Part shown: positions 41,496 through 49,946 of the stretch, piece after piece
How positions within the stretch are numbered: position 1 is the stretch's first letter
Layout: each line of letters opens with the position of its first letter
NCBI RefSeq assembly: GCF_000425565.1
Contig: NZ_KE384397.1
Location: forward strand, 341,746 to 405,745
DNA: 64,000 bases
Direction: 5' to 3'
Origin: Tepidiphilus margaritifer DSM 15129
Lineage (GTDB): Bacteria; Pseudomonadota; Gammaproteobacteria; Burkholderiales; Rhodocyclaceae
Position numbers and translations under genes: made by a program
The notes under the pieces: model-generated
The model's database searches: none
What the model saw: the letters and a program-made list of their open reading frames with translations, nothing else
Told to the model about the DNA's origin: nothing

Positions 41496-41879
41496 TCAGC
41501 AGCAGCTTTTGCCCTGGCCGGCGGCGGGTTGAGCGGCGCAGCAGGTGCCGCTTGCCGGGGCGTCGGTGGCGGAAACATCGGTCAGGCCGAGTTTTGCGGC
41601 CAACGCGTGGCGATCGGGGTAGGCGCCGCTGGCGAGCAGTTCGCCGTCGAGAAAAACGGCCGGCAGGCGGTCGTTGCCCTGCTGCAAAAGCGCCAGCACG
41701 CGCGGATTGGTGGCGAACGCGGCGGGGTTCTGGCCGAGGTTGTAGCGTTCGACCGTCACGCCGTGCGCTTCCAGCCACTTGAGATCGGCGGCGAATTGCG
41801 CGAGCGCCGGGTCGACATCGACGCCGCAGACGCCGGTCGAGCAGCACAGGGCGGGGTCGAAGACTTCGAGTTTGGGCAT
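41496..41879 (-). CDS. arsD: Arsenic metallochaperone ArsD
   Basis: A 127-residue protein that delivers As(III) to ArsA and acts as a weak co-repressor. Cys12, Cys13 and Cys18 (DPALCCSTGVCG) are the required chaperone ligands; vicinal pairs Cys113-Cys114 and Cys126-Cys127 match the extra pairs of E. coli ArsD. The thioredoxin-like core VERYNLGQNPAAFATNPRV and LPAVFLDGELLASGAYP is present. It lies 23 bases upstream of arsA. Confidence 0.95.
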   Translation of the reverse strand: MPKLEVFDPALCCSTGVCGVDVDPALAQFAADLKWLEAHGVTVERYNLGQNPAAFATNPRVLALLQQGNDRLPAVFLDGELLASGAYPDRHALAAKLGLTDVSATDAPASGTCCAAQPAAGQGKSCC

Positions 41880-41941
41880 GATGGAACTCCTTGGGTTCGA
41901 GGGAGGTTTGCCTGCCGTCGCCGGTGGGCAGGGGTCGTGGC

Positions 41942-42988
41942 TTACACCGTGCGGTGTTCGTACCAGCCGCGTGAGAGACGCACGAATTTCACGACGAGCA
42001 ACATGGCCGGCACTTCGATCAACACGCCCACCACCGTGGCGAGCGTCGCACCGGAGGCAAGGCCGAACAGACTGATGGCCGTGGCCACCGCCAGTTCGAA
42101 GAAGTTGGAAGCGCCGATCAGGGCCGACGGGCAGGCGACGGCGTGGTCCTCGCCCAGGGCGCGGTTGAGACCGTAGGCGAGTGCGGCGTTGAATGCGACC
42201 TGTACCACGATGGGAATGGCTAACAGTGCGATTACCAGAGGCTGCGCGAGGATGGCCTGCCCCTGGAAGGCGAAGATCAGCACCAGGGTGGCAAGGAGCG
42301 CCGCGGTCGACCACGGTGCGATGCGGCGCATTGCCGCGGCAAAGGCCGCCTCGCCGCGTTGCATGAGCCTTTTGCGCCAGAGTTGGGCGAGGATGACCGG
42401 AATGACGAGGTAGAGGAGCACCGAGACGATGAGCGTCTGCCACGGCACCGTGATCGCCGATAGGCCGAGCAGAAAACCGACGAGCGGCGCGAAGGCAAAG
42501 ACCATGATGAGATCGTTGACGGCCACCTGGGTGAGGGTGAACAGCGGGTCGCCGTCGGCGAGCCGGCTCCAGACGAAGACCATCGCCGTGCACGGCGCGG
42601 CGGCGAGCAGGATGAGCCCGGCGAGATAGGCATCGATTTCGCCGGCCGGCAGCCACGGGGCAAAAAGCTGGCGAATGAAGAACCAACCGAAGAATGCCAT
42701 CGAAAAGGGTTTGACCAGCCAATTGACGAAGAGCGTCACGCCGATGCCGCGCACGTGGCGGCGCAGGTCGTGCAGGGCGCTGAAATCGACCTTCACCAGC
42801 ATCGGGACGATCATTACCCAGATGAGGAGGCCCACCGGCAAATTGACTTCGGCCACCGTGCAGCGGGAGAGTGCCGCGAACACCTCGGGCAGCGCCTGCC
42901 CCAGCCCGATGCCGGCGCCGATGCACAGGAGCACCCAGAGCGTGAGATAGCGTTCGAAGGATCCCAAAGGCGAGGCGGGAGCGCTCAT
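41942..42988 (-). CDS. Arsenite efflux permease ACR3
   Basis: A 348-residue, ten-helix arsenite/H+ antiporter of the BART superfamily. The essential Cys is in LLAAAPCTAMVFVWSRLADG; ALIGASNFFELAVATAISLF and the N-terminal VNLPVGLLIWVMIVPMLVKV are ACR3 signatures. The start overlaps the arsC stop by four bases. It is unrelated in sequence to ArsB, which it replaces functionally in this operon. Confidence 0.95.
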   Translation of the reverse strand: MSAPASPLGSFERYLTLWVLLCIGAGIGLGQALPEVFAALSRCTVAEVNLPVGLLIWVMIVPMLVKVDFSALHDLRRHVRGIGVTLFVNWLVKPFSMAFFGWFFIRQLFAPWLPAGEIDAYLAGLILLAAAPCTAMVFVWSRLADGDPLFTLTQVAVNDLIMVFAFAPLVGFLLGLSAITVPWQTLIVSVLLYLVIPVILAQLWRKRLMQRGEAAFAAAMRRIAPWSTAALLATLVLIFAFQGQAILAQPLVIALLAIPIVVQVAFNAALAYGLNRALGEDHAVACPSALIGASNFFELAVATAISLFGLASGATLATVVGVLIEVPAMLLVVKFVRLSRGWYEHRTV

Positions 42989-43410
42989 GGACGGGCTTCT
43001 CGTTCAGCATCCAGAGCCTGGCGAACGGCAGGCACCAGCCGGGCACGGATTTCGTCGCGCACTTCGAGGAAACGCGCGAGCGGCTGCCCCATCGGGTCGG
43101 GGAAGGCAACGTGCAACCGTGGCACCGGACGCGGGAAGACGGGGCAGGATTCCTTGGCGTCGTCGCAGACAGTGACGACGAGGTCGACCGCTTCGTCGAG
43201 CACGGTGTCGAGGGATTTTGGCACGAGCCCATCGGCCGGCAGGCCGGCGAGGCGCAGCGCGGCGAACACTTCGGCCGGCACTTCGTTCGCCGGCTGGGTG
43301 CCCGCCGAGATCGCCCGCACCGCGGGAGCGAGGTCGTGCGTGAGAATGACTTCTGCCAGTTGCGAGCGGCAGGCATTGTGCGTGCACAGCACGAGCACGG
43401 TCTTCGTCAT
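42985..43410 (-). CDS. arsC: Arsenate reductase ArsC, thioredoxin-coupled (LMW-PTP fold)
   Basis: A 141-residue reductase converting arsenate to arsenite. The P-loop CTHNACRSQ carries nucleophilic Cys9; Cys82 and Cys89 in VCDDAKESCPVFP complete the redox relay at the numbering of the S. aureus pI258 enzyme. ATG at 43410 was preferred to the ATG six bases upstream because AAGGA lies eight bases before it. It lies between arsR and acr3. Confidence 0.93.
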   Translation of the reverse strand: MTKTVLVLCTHNACRSQLAEVILTHDLAPAVRAISAGTQPANEVPAEVFAALRLAGLPADGLVPKSLDTVLDEAVDLVVTVCDDAKESCPVFPRPVPRLHVAFPDPMGQPLARFLEVRDEIRARLVPAVRQALDAEREARP

Positions 43411-43412
43411 CG

Positions 43413-43775
43413 TCATGTTCCTTGGGGCGCAGGGAGGGTCGTCGGAGGGAGTTTTTCGTTTGGTCCGGTTGCCGCCCCAGAGAGGCAGGCGACCCCACCA
43501 CAGCAGTTCTGCGTGAGGAAAGCGATGAGTTCGTCCATCGTCTCGTAGGCGGCGGTGTAGCGCAGATACCGCCCCTCTTTGTGCCGGCGGATCAAACCGA
43601 CCCGTTTGAGGTGCGCGAGGTGGAAGGACAAGGTGGCGGGGGGCAGGCCAAGCGCTTCACCGAGCTCGTTCGGATAGCGGCCCTGCGGCCCAGCTTCGAC
43701 GAGCAGGCGGAAGATGGCAAGGCGCGTTTCGTGCCCCAGCGCGGCGAGGAGTTCGGCAGCAAGTAACGTTTCCAT
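43413..43775 (-). CDS. arsR: Arsenic-responsive repressor ArsR (C-terminal CC-C type)
   Basis: A 120-residue winged-helix repressor. The recognition region is LGLPPATLSFHLAHLKRVGL with wing RRHKEGRYLRY. The E. coli-type CVC site in the DNA helix is absent; instead Cys91, Cys92 and Cys97 (TQNCCGGVACL) near the C-terminus match the As(III) site of Acidithiobacillus ferrooxidans ArsR (CC-x5-C there, CC-x4-C here). No ribosome site precedes the ATG, which lies about where transcription should start, so the mRNA may be leaderless. Confidence 0.92.
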   Translation of the reverse strand: METLLAAELLAALGHETRLAIFRLLVEAGPQGRYPNELGEALGLPPATLSFHLAHLKRVGLIRRHKEGRYLRYTAAYETMDELIAFLTQNCCGGVACLSGAATGPNEKLPPTTLPAPQGT

Positions 43776-43801
43776 ATTTTCATTATTGTTGAAGTATGGA
43801 A
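43770..43801 (-). promoter_or_regulatory. Candidate ArsR operator (32-bp inverted repeat over -10 and start codon)
   Basis: TTCCATA and TATGGAA are exact inverted arms 18 bases apart, with the start codon of arsR inside one arm and the -10 box between them. ArsR-family operators are imperfect palindromes that overlap the promoter, so repression by occlusion is expected. The AT-rich content contrasts with the flanks. Confidence 0.6.
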
Positions 43802-43810
43802 TGATGTCAA
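43782..43810 (-). promoter_or_regulatory. Sigma-70 promoter of the ars operon
   Basis: On the minus strand a perfect TTGACA -35 (43805-43810), a 17-base spacer and AATAAT -10 (43782-43787) form a near-consensus promoter. The expected start, about seven bases after the -10, coincides with the arsR ATG at 43775. Confidence 0.8.
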
Positions 43811-43897
43811 GCATGCGATACCCGAAAAACCGTTCACCGGCTATGCTGAGTCGACCAGGCGGTCGATGTGCCCGGCGCAGATGTGGAGGGAGGGGCA

Positions 43898-45091
43898 ATG
43901 AACGGGGAACGAAAAAAGGCAGGGGCGTGGGACGTCTTGCTCGTCTTTCTACGGTTGGGACTGACGTCGTTCGGCGGACCGATCGCGCATCTGGGGTTTT
44001 TTCGCGAGGAATTCGTCGTGCGTCGATGCTGGCTCGACGAGCGGGCATACGCCGATCTGGTGGCGCTGTGCCAGTTCCTGCCGGGGCCGGCGAGCAGCCA
44101 GGTGGGGATGGCGCTGGGCTATCTGCGGGCCGGCTACGGCGGGGCGCTCGCCGCTTGGCTCGGATTCACCCTGCCTTCGGCCGTGGCGATGATCCTGTTT
44201 GCGCTGGGGGTGACGCGCCATGCCGAGGCGATTCCAGCGGGGGCGTTGCACGGTCTGAAAGTCGCGGCGGTGGCGGTGGTGGCGCAGGCGGTGTGGGGCA
44301 TGGCGCGTACGCTGTGCCCCGATGTGCGTCGCGTGACGCTGATGACGGCGGCGACCTGTTGCGTCGCGCTCGCGCCGTTCGCCTGGGTGCAGGTGGCGGT
44401 GATCGGGGTGGCGGGCGTGATCGGCCTGGTGCTGCTGCCGGGGCGGGACTTGTCGGTGCCGGCGTCGTTGCCGATCACCATGCGGCGGCGGACCGGTCTG
44501 TTGTGGCTCACGCTCTTCGCCGCGCTGCTCGTGGCCTTGCCGCTGCTGGCCCGCTTGGCCGCGGACCCCGCGCTCACGCTCGTCGACGCGTTCTACCGCG
44601 CCGGCTCGCTCGTCTTCGGCGGGGGGCACGTGGTGCTGCCGTTGCTGCAGGCGGAGACGGTGCCGCGCGGTTGGGTAGACGCGCAGACTTTCCTTGCCGG
44701 CTACGGGGCGGCGCAGGCGGTACCGGGGCCGCTCTTCACGTTCGCGGCTTTTCTCGGCGCCGTGCGTCAGGTGCCGCCGGCGGGCTGGGAGGGTGGTCTG
44801 CTCGCGCTCGGGGCGATCTTTCTTCCTTCCTTGTTGCTGATTTTCGGCGCTTTGCCGTTCTGGGCGCGGTGGCGTCATCTCGGATGGGCGCAGGCGGCGC
44901 TCGCGGGCATCAATGCCGCCGTGGTCGGCATTTTGCTCGCCGCGCTCCATCAGCCGGTGTGGACGAGCGCGATCCTGCGGCCGCAGGATTTTTGCCTCGC
45001 GCTCGTCGCGTTCGTCGCTCTGCTCTTCTGGCGCGTGCCGCCTTGGGCGGTGGTCGGTGGCTGCGCTGTCCTGGGTGGAGTGTTGGGGTGA
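43898..45091 (+). CDS. chrA: Chromate transporter ChrA
   Basis: A 397-residue two-domain CHR permease that exports chromate. Each half has the CHR pattern: LRLGLTSFGGPIAHLGFFR and LCQFLPGPASSQVGMALGYL in the first, FYRAGSLVFGGGHVVLPLLQ and YGAAQAVPGPLFTFAAFLG in the second. TGGAGGGAGGGGC precedes ATG 43898. It is divergent from the ars operon; the 122-base gap holds the ars promoter, and ArsR could in principle affect chrA. Whether it exports only chromate is not shown. Confidence 0.93.
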   Translation: MNGERKKAGAWDVLLVFLRLGLTSFGGPIAHLGFFREEFVVRRCWLDERAYADLVALCQFLPGPASSQVGMALGYLRAGYGGALAAWLGFTLPSAVAMILFALGVTRHAEAIPAGALHGLKVAAVAVVAQAVWGMARTLCPDVRRVTLMTAATCCVALAPFAWVQVAVIGVAGVIGLVLLPGRDLSVPASLPITMRRRTGLLWLTLFAALLVALPLLARLAADPALTLVDAFYRAGSLVFGGGHVVLPLLQAETVPRGWVDAQTFLAGYGAAQAVPGPLFTFAAFLGAVRQVPPAGWEGGLLALGAIFLPSLLLIFGALPFWARWRHLGWAQAALAGINAAVVGILLAALHQPVWTSAILRPQDFCLALVAFVALLFWRVPPWAVVGGCAVLGGVLG

Positions 45092-45191
45092 CGGAACGGT
45101 TGCGGCGAGGTGCCGTTGACATCACCATGTAACCTGACGTGCTTACCCTGCCGCCGTCGTCCCGTTGGGGACCCGTGCCGCAGGAGCCGTC

Positions 45192-45983
45192 ATGACCCTT
45201 GCCGTTGCCGTACAACATCAGCGCGCCGTCTTGCCGGCGCTCGGTCGCTATGAACTGGCGCTCGCCGCGAGCGAGCTCGACGTGTATGAGGCGCAGCGTT
45301 TGCGCTACCGCGTCTTTCACGACGAGCTCGGGGCGCGTCTGACGAGCCGCATTCCCGGGCTCGATTGTGATTTCTTCGATCCGTATTGCGAGCACCTCAT
45401 CGTACGCGACCGGGTGGAGCAGCGCGTGGTCGGCTGCTACCGCGTGCTCACACCGGAAGGGGCCGAACGCGTGGGGGGGTTGTATTCGGAGCAGGAGTAC
45501 GACTTGGTACGGCTCGACTCCTTGCGCGAGCGCATGGTGGAGGTGGGACGGGCCTGCATCGCGCCGGGGCATCGTCACGGTGGGGTGATCGCGCTGCTCT
45601 TCGCGGGGCTGGCGAGTTATCTGGACGTGCGCGGTTACCGTTATCTCTTCGGCCTGGCCTCGGTGCCGCTGCATGGCGGGATCGATGCGGTTCATGCCCT
45701 GTTCGCGGCGCAGTGGGCGGCGCACGCCGCGCCGATCGAATACCGCGTCACGCCGCGCCAGCCGCTGCCGGAAGTCGGGGGGGCGGCGCTCGTCGAACCG
45801 GCGCCTTGCCCGGCGCTCCTCAAGGCTTATCTCAACGCGGGGGCGTGGTTGTGTGGCGCGCCGGCGCTGGATGCGGATTTCCAGTGCGCGGACGTGCCGG
45901 TTCTGCTGTCGGCCGAGCGCATTTCGCGGCGCTATGCGCGGCATTTTCGGACAGAGGTGGAGGGGATCGCTTCCGGGCGATGA
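45192..45983 (+). CDS. GNAT-type N-acyltransferase, OlsB-like
   Basis: A 263-residue protein of the OlsB/hemolysin-like acyltransferase fold (Acetyltransf_5). YEAQRLRYRVFHDELGARL, CDFFDPYCEHLIVRD, VVGCYRVLTPEGAERVGGLY and MVEVGRACIAPGHRHGGVIA follow the pattern of ornithine N-acyltransferases that start ornithine-lipid synthesis from acyl-ACP. No olsA-like O-acyltransferase is adjacent, so the acyl acceptor (ornithine or another amine) is uncertain. CAGGAGCC precedes the ATG. Confidence 0.8.
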   Translation: MTLAVAVQHQRAVLPALGRYELALAASELDVYEAQRLRYRVFHDELGARLTSRIPGLDCDFFDPYCEHLIVRDRVEQRVVGCYRVLTPEGAERVGGLYSEQEYDLVRLDSLRERMVEVGRACIAPGHRHGGVIALLFAGLASYLDVRGYRYLFGLASVPLHGGIDAVHALFAAQWAAHAAPIEYRVTPRQPLPEVGGAALVEPAPCPALLKAYLNAGAWLCGAPALDADFQCADVPVLLSAERISRRYARHFRTEVEGIASGR

Positions 45984-46072
45984 GCGGCGTTTTTCGGTGG
46001 TCCATCCTTGCGGCAGGCAGGATGGGGCTCATCACGTGAGGGCCTTTCAATGATATTTAGATCGTCTTTGAC

Positions 46073-47695
46073 ATGAGTATAAAATACAAATTGGTCGTTG
46101 CATTCGTTTCCTTGGCGGTCCTTATTTTCATCTCGATCGTCATCAATGCGTACAACCTGAATTCGCTGAAAGAGACGACGAAAGCGGTAGACCGATGGCA
46201 CAAAATAATATCGATGCTCATTCAAGCACAAGAATCGTTCGTCAAGATAGACGGGAGCATGAACAGTTATGCTCTGTCGGCGAATCCGAAGTTTGCCGAG
46301 ATCGTGCACTATGAGGAGAAAAACCTGCTTGAGCGTTTGCGCGGCATAGAATCGATGCTCGAAGAGGAAGAAAAGAAAAAAGAAATCGGGCAAATCCTGT
46401 CGATGTTCGAGGAGTGGCGCAGGATTACCTTGCAGCGGTTTTTCGCTTTGCAGCGTGACGTCGAGGAAGAAAAGATTCCGCTCGCGCAGCTGCAGTCATT
46501 TGTCAGGAATAACCAGGAAGATGCGGAGAAAAATCAGATCGTCAGTCTCTTCATGGGGTTGATCGAAGATCAGCAGGCTTCGTTGAACAAGAAACTCGAG
46601 GAGTTGGATAGAGATACGGCAAGGACGAACGCTTGCCTCTATCTGGACGGGGCGATCGCCCTTGCCGTGGCGATCTGGTTGGCTCTGGCATTGGCACGCC
46701 ACATCGGCAATCGTCTCGGTATTGCCCTGAGGGCGGTACAGGCGACTGCGACCGGCGATTTGTCCGTACCCATCGAAGTCCGCGGTGTGGATGAAATCGG
46801 GAAGATGTTGCAGGCAGTGGCGGCCATGCAGGAATCCCTGCGCGGCATGATCGGCGACATTCAGGGGAATACGGAACGCCTTTCGCAAGCCGCGCGGGTG
46901 TTGGCAGAGGTGTCCGGCGAGGTCGATCGGGCCGTCAGTGAGCAGCACGACGCGTCGGCGACGATGGCTGCGGCGGTGCAAACGCTCACCGTCAGCATCG
47001 ACGAGGTCACGAGGAATGCCGAGGAGGCGAGCACCGTGGCGCGCGCATCGGGGGAGATCGCCCAGGAGGGGAGCGAGGTGGTACGTCGTACCGTCGAGAG
47101 CATCCGCACGATCGCCGAGCGGGTGAAGGAGGCTGCCCGGGACATCGCGCACCTGGAGGAGCATGCGGAGGGGATTGCGTCGATCGTGGGCGTGATCGAG
47201 GGCATCGCGGAGCAGACGAACCTCCTTGCGCTCAACGCCGCGATCGAGGCCGCGCGTGCCGGGCAATACGGGCGCGGTTTTGCCGTGGTGGCCGACGAGG
47301 TACGCAAGCTCGCCGAACGGACGACTTCGTCGACGACGGAGATCATCGCCATGGTGTCCCGGATCCAGGAGGGGACGAAACAGGCCGTCTGCGCCATGGA
47401 GACGAGCGTGGCCGAGGTCGAGCAGGGCGTGCGATTCGCCAACGCCGCTGGCGAATCGATCGAGCGCATCGCGACGGGTTCGAGCCAGGTGATCGCCTAC
47501 GCGGGTCACATTTCAGAAGCGCTCAAAGAGCAATCGCAGGCCAGCAATCAGGTGGCGAACGAGGTCGAGACCATCGTGCAAATGGCCGACAAGAACCAGG
47601 AGGCGGTCGAACGCGTGGGAGCCGCCGTCGGCCTCGTCGAGGAATCCCTGCGGGCGCTGAGCTTGGCCGTCGGGCGTTTTCGTTTGGGTTCTTGA
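46073..47695 (+). CDS. Methyl-accepting chemotaxis protein with four-helix-bundle-like periplasmic sensor
   Basis: A 540-residue receptor. TM1 is about residues 7-27, a highly charged helical periplasmic domain spans 28-187, TM2 188-208, HAMP about 210-262, and the signalling hairpin tip [20 protein letters not shown] begins at 377. No C-terminal CheR-binding pentapeptide is present. The first ~600 bases are clearly AT-richer than the conserved signalling half, as if the sensor had a different origin. No good ribosome site precedes the ATG. The ligand cannot be predicted. Confidence 0.9.
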   Translation: MSIKYKLVVAFVSLAVLIFISIVINAYNLNSLKETTKAVDRWHKIISMLIQAQESFVKIDGSMNSYALSANPKFAEIVHYEEKNLLERLRGIESMLEEEEKKKEIGQILSMFEEWRRITLQRFFALQRDVEEEKIPLAQLQSFVRNNQEDAEKNQIVSLFMGLIEDQQASLNKKLEELDRDTARTNACLYLDGAIALAVAIWLALALARHIGNRLGIALRAVQATATGDLSVPIEVRGVDEIGKMLQAVAAMQESLRGMIGDIQGNTERLSQAARVLAEVSGEVDRAVSEQHDASATMAAAVQTLTVSIDEVTRNAEEASTVARASGEIAQEGSEVVRRTVESIRTIAERVKEAARDIAHLEEHAEGIASIVGVIEGIAEQTNLLALNAAIEAARAGQYGRGFAVVADEVRKLAERTTSSTTEIIAMVSRIQEGTKQAVCAMETSVAEVEQGVRFANAAGESIERIATGSSQVIAYAGHISEALKEQSQASNQVANEVETIVQMADKNQEAVERVGAAVGLVEESLRALSLAVGRFRLGS

Positions 47696-47703
47696 GCTGC
47701 GCT

Positions 47704-49236
47704 TTACCTTGCCTTGGAAGTGGCGGTGGGTAGGGCATTGACGTTGTCCTTGCCATGCTTCTCTTTCACGAGCTCGCCGAGCAGGCGAAAGATTTCGGTA
47801 CTGGCGGTTTCCGCCCGTTGCAGGTGATCGAGAATCCGCTCAAGAATGCTTTCGTCGTTCTTCCAGTCGTCGCGTGAGGCTTCGACCGCGGCGCGGACGG
47901 CGGCATGCACTTCGCGGTGCGGGGTTTCGAGTTTGGGCCAGGAGGGCAGTCTGGAGAAGGTCTGTCGTCCCAGCCCCTCGTAATACCATTGGCCGAGCCG
48001 ACAGTGCTGGTGATCGGTCTGGATGGCGGTGGTGGCTTCCTGGTCTTCTGGGTGCTCGGCGGCGACATACGCCCGCTGCATGTAGATGAGGTGGTCGAGT
48101 TTTGCCAGCGAGGTAAAGGCGAGATCTTTCACGTGATCGACCATCAGCATGGTCTCGCCGGCGGAGCGGGCCATGTCGGCGAAATCGTGCCTGAAGGCGT
48201 CGACGGAATCCGAGATGGTGCGGGTTTTCGCCCTCAGGCTGGCGCTCTTTTGTACCATCATCAGGATGCGCTGCTGCAGGTCGGCCACGACATTCGAGAC
48301 TTCCGTGGTGGCGGTACGGGTGTGCTCGGCGAGCTTGCGTACTTCATCGGCCACCACGGCGAAGCCGCGCCCCACTTCGCCGGCGCGTGCGGCCTCGATC
48401 GCCGCGTTGAGCGCGAGGAGGTTGGTTTGTTCGGTGATGTCGTCGATGAGATCGACGGTGTGACCGATCGCCATGCCGGCTTTTTCGAGCGACAGGCTCA
48501 TTTCGCCCAGCGATTCCATCTCGTGGTCGATGGCCGTGAATTCGTCGGCGATTTTCCGGCTGGTGCCGAGATTTTCTTCGGCGTTTTTCCGGTTGTGTTC
48601 GGCGAGACGGTACAGCTCGTCCATTTTCCTGCTCACTTCCATCAGATCGTCCTGGTTGCTGGCGAGCTTGGGGATGAGGTTGGCGAGATTGAGGTGATGC
48701 AGGGCGCTGCTGAGCCGGCTCTGGGCCGCGAGTTCATTGACCTGCCGCATCGTGTGTTGCGCTGCCTGCAGGGAGTCGAGGGAACGTCCCATCTCGCCGG
48801 GCAGGGCGTCGGCGAACACGGGGCGGGCGAAGTCTTTGCGGGCGGCGCGTCCGGCGCTGGCGGTGGTATCGCGGACGTGAATCTCGACCGCGTCGAGGAA
48901 CTCGTTGAAGCGCCACAGGGTGGCAGCGCAGGGACCGCAGACGTCGGGATCGGTGATGCGGGCACCGAGCGTACCCTTTTTGAGCCGTTCGAGCGTCTCG
49001 TCGAGCAGGGCGAGCGCCGTCAGCGCACTTTCCCGACGGCGGGCATAGAAGAAGAGGAACACGGCAGCCAACAGCGGCTGGACCACGGCGATCAGGAGCT
49101 GTCCCCGGGGCAGCGAGGAGGCGAGGCTCAGGGGCAGGAGGATGAGCAGGAGCAGTGCCGCGGGTCGCAGGGCTTGGATGGCGAAGCGGGGCGAACCCGC
49201 CGTGACGGGGATTTTCCGGAGTCCGGCATCCATCAT
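47704..49236 (-). CDS. Chemoreceptor with N-terminal membrane hairpin and C-terminal CZB domain
   Basis: A 510-residue receptor without a periplasmic sensor. Two adjacent membrane segments (about residues 26-42 and 47-64) form a hairpin; the MCP tip [20 protein letters not shown] follows in the middle; the C-terminal CZB zinc-binding domain has His411-Cys412 in [13 protein letters not shown], then THREV-like [15 protein letters not shown] domains sense zinc or hypochlorous acid. The ATG overlaps the stop of a PAS protein gene by four bases, so the PAS protein probably supplies the sensor function. Confidence 0.9.
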   Translation of the reverse strand: MMDAGLRKIPVTAGSPRFAIQALRPAALLLLILLPLSLASSLPRGQLLIAVVQPLLAAVFLFFYARRRESALTALALLDETLERLKKGTLGARITDPDVCGPCAATLWRFNEFLDAVEIHVRDTTASAGRAARKDFARPVFADALPGEMGRSLDSLQAAQHTMRQVNELAAQSRLSSALHHLNLANLIPKLASNQDDLMEVSRKMDELYRLAEHNRKNAEENLGTSRKIADEFTAIDHEMESLGEMSLSLEKAGMAIGHTVDLIDDITEQTNLLALNAAIEAARAGEVGRGFAVVADEVRKLAEHTRTATTEVSNVVADLQQRILMMVQKSASLRAKTRTISDSVDAFRHDFADMARSAGETMLMVDHVKDLAFTSLAKLDHLIYMQRAYVAAEHPEDQEATTAIQTDHQHCRLGQWYYEGLGRQTFSRLPSWPKLETPHREVHAAVRAAVEASRDDWKNDESILERILDHLQRAETASTEIFRLLGELVKEKHGKDNVNALPTATSKAR

Positions 49237-49784
49237 GCAGCCCTCGCAGTATTGGGTCGCTGGAGATCCAGGAGACGGAAGACCCACCGCTCGTAGCCGC
49301 GATGGAGGTCCCCGAGGCGGCGTTCGAGCCAGGCGAGGGAGCTCGCCGCGGCAGCGCCATGTTTCGCCTCATGTTCGATGCGGCGCATCTCGCCGTAGAG
49401 GGTCTCGATTTCGGAAAGGGCGAATCGCGGCGACGGGCGGTAGATGGCGTGGTAGCCGTGCAGCTCGTCTCCGTTGCGATCGGGCATGAGCTGGGCAAAA
49501 CTCCAGAAGAAGTCCCCGCGTGCCGTCAGATTCTTGAGGAAACCGAACCATTCCTGGCCTTGTTCGAGGTGCCGCCACAGGTGGCTGAAAATCCCTTTGG
49601 GCATGTCGGGGTGGCGCAGGGCGGAGTGCTTGCGCCCGAGCAGTTCTTTCAGGCGATAGCCGGTGAAGTGCAGGAAAGCGGGATTGCAGTAGGTGATTCG
49701 CCCGTTGGGGTCGGTCTTGCAGACGAGCAGGCGGTCGCCGGGAATGAGGATTTCATGGGGTGGAACGGGGGAAGGGTGCTTCAT
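49233..49784 (-). CDS. Aer-type PAS domain protein
   Basis: A 183-residue soluble protein with one PAS domain at about 15-125: [40 protein letters not shown] and [17 protein letters not shown] match the FAD-binding PAS of Aer aerotaxis receptors. A helical C-terminal part follows ([20 protein letters not shown]). It has no membrane or signalling domain of its own. GGAGG eight bases before ATG 49784 sets the start. It is coupled to the CZB chemoreceptor gene, an arrangement like Campylobacter CetB-CetA. Confidence 0.88.
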   Translation of the reverse strand: MKHPSPVPPHEILIPGDRLLVCKTDPNGRITYCNPAFLHFTGYRLKELLGRKHSALRHPDMPKGIFSHLWRHLEQGQEWFGFLKNLTARGDFFWSFAQLMPDRNGDELHGYHAIYRPSPRFALSEIETLYGEMRRIEHEAKHGAAAASSLAWLERRLGDLHRGYERWVFRLLDLQRPNTARAA

Positions 49785-49871
49785 GGTCGTTTCCTCCACG
49801 ACAAAGACCCGTATGCACGATAGAGGAGATCCGTTTCATCCCTGTGACAAAGGGGGAATTGATTTCACCTG

Positions 49872-49899
49872 CATCGTCGCGCCGTCATCGTCGCGCAAT
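49872..49899. repeat. Two-copy tandem repeat of 14-bp period
   Basis: CATCGTCGCGC occurs twice, 14 bases apart, in the 162-base region between the divergent PAS and DUF47-fusion genes. The period is not a multiple of the helical turn. It could be a regulator site or chance in GC-rich DNA. Confidence 0.4.
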
Positions 49900-49946
49900 C
49901 TTTCCGCGTCAGACTTGGAACATCTTGGTGGTAGTGGGGGACGAGG

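Noticed and set aside
45113-45150. TTGACA upstream of the OlsB-like gene as a promoter
   Set aside because: The -35 is perfect but no convincing -10 is present at 16-18 bases.
49847-49870. Single CTGTGAC near 49848 as a Pho box for the DUF47-fusion gene
   Set aside because: No second unit at the 11-base period; the nearest TTTCAT unit is 9 bases away.
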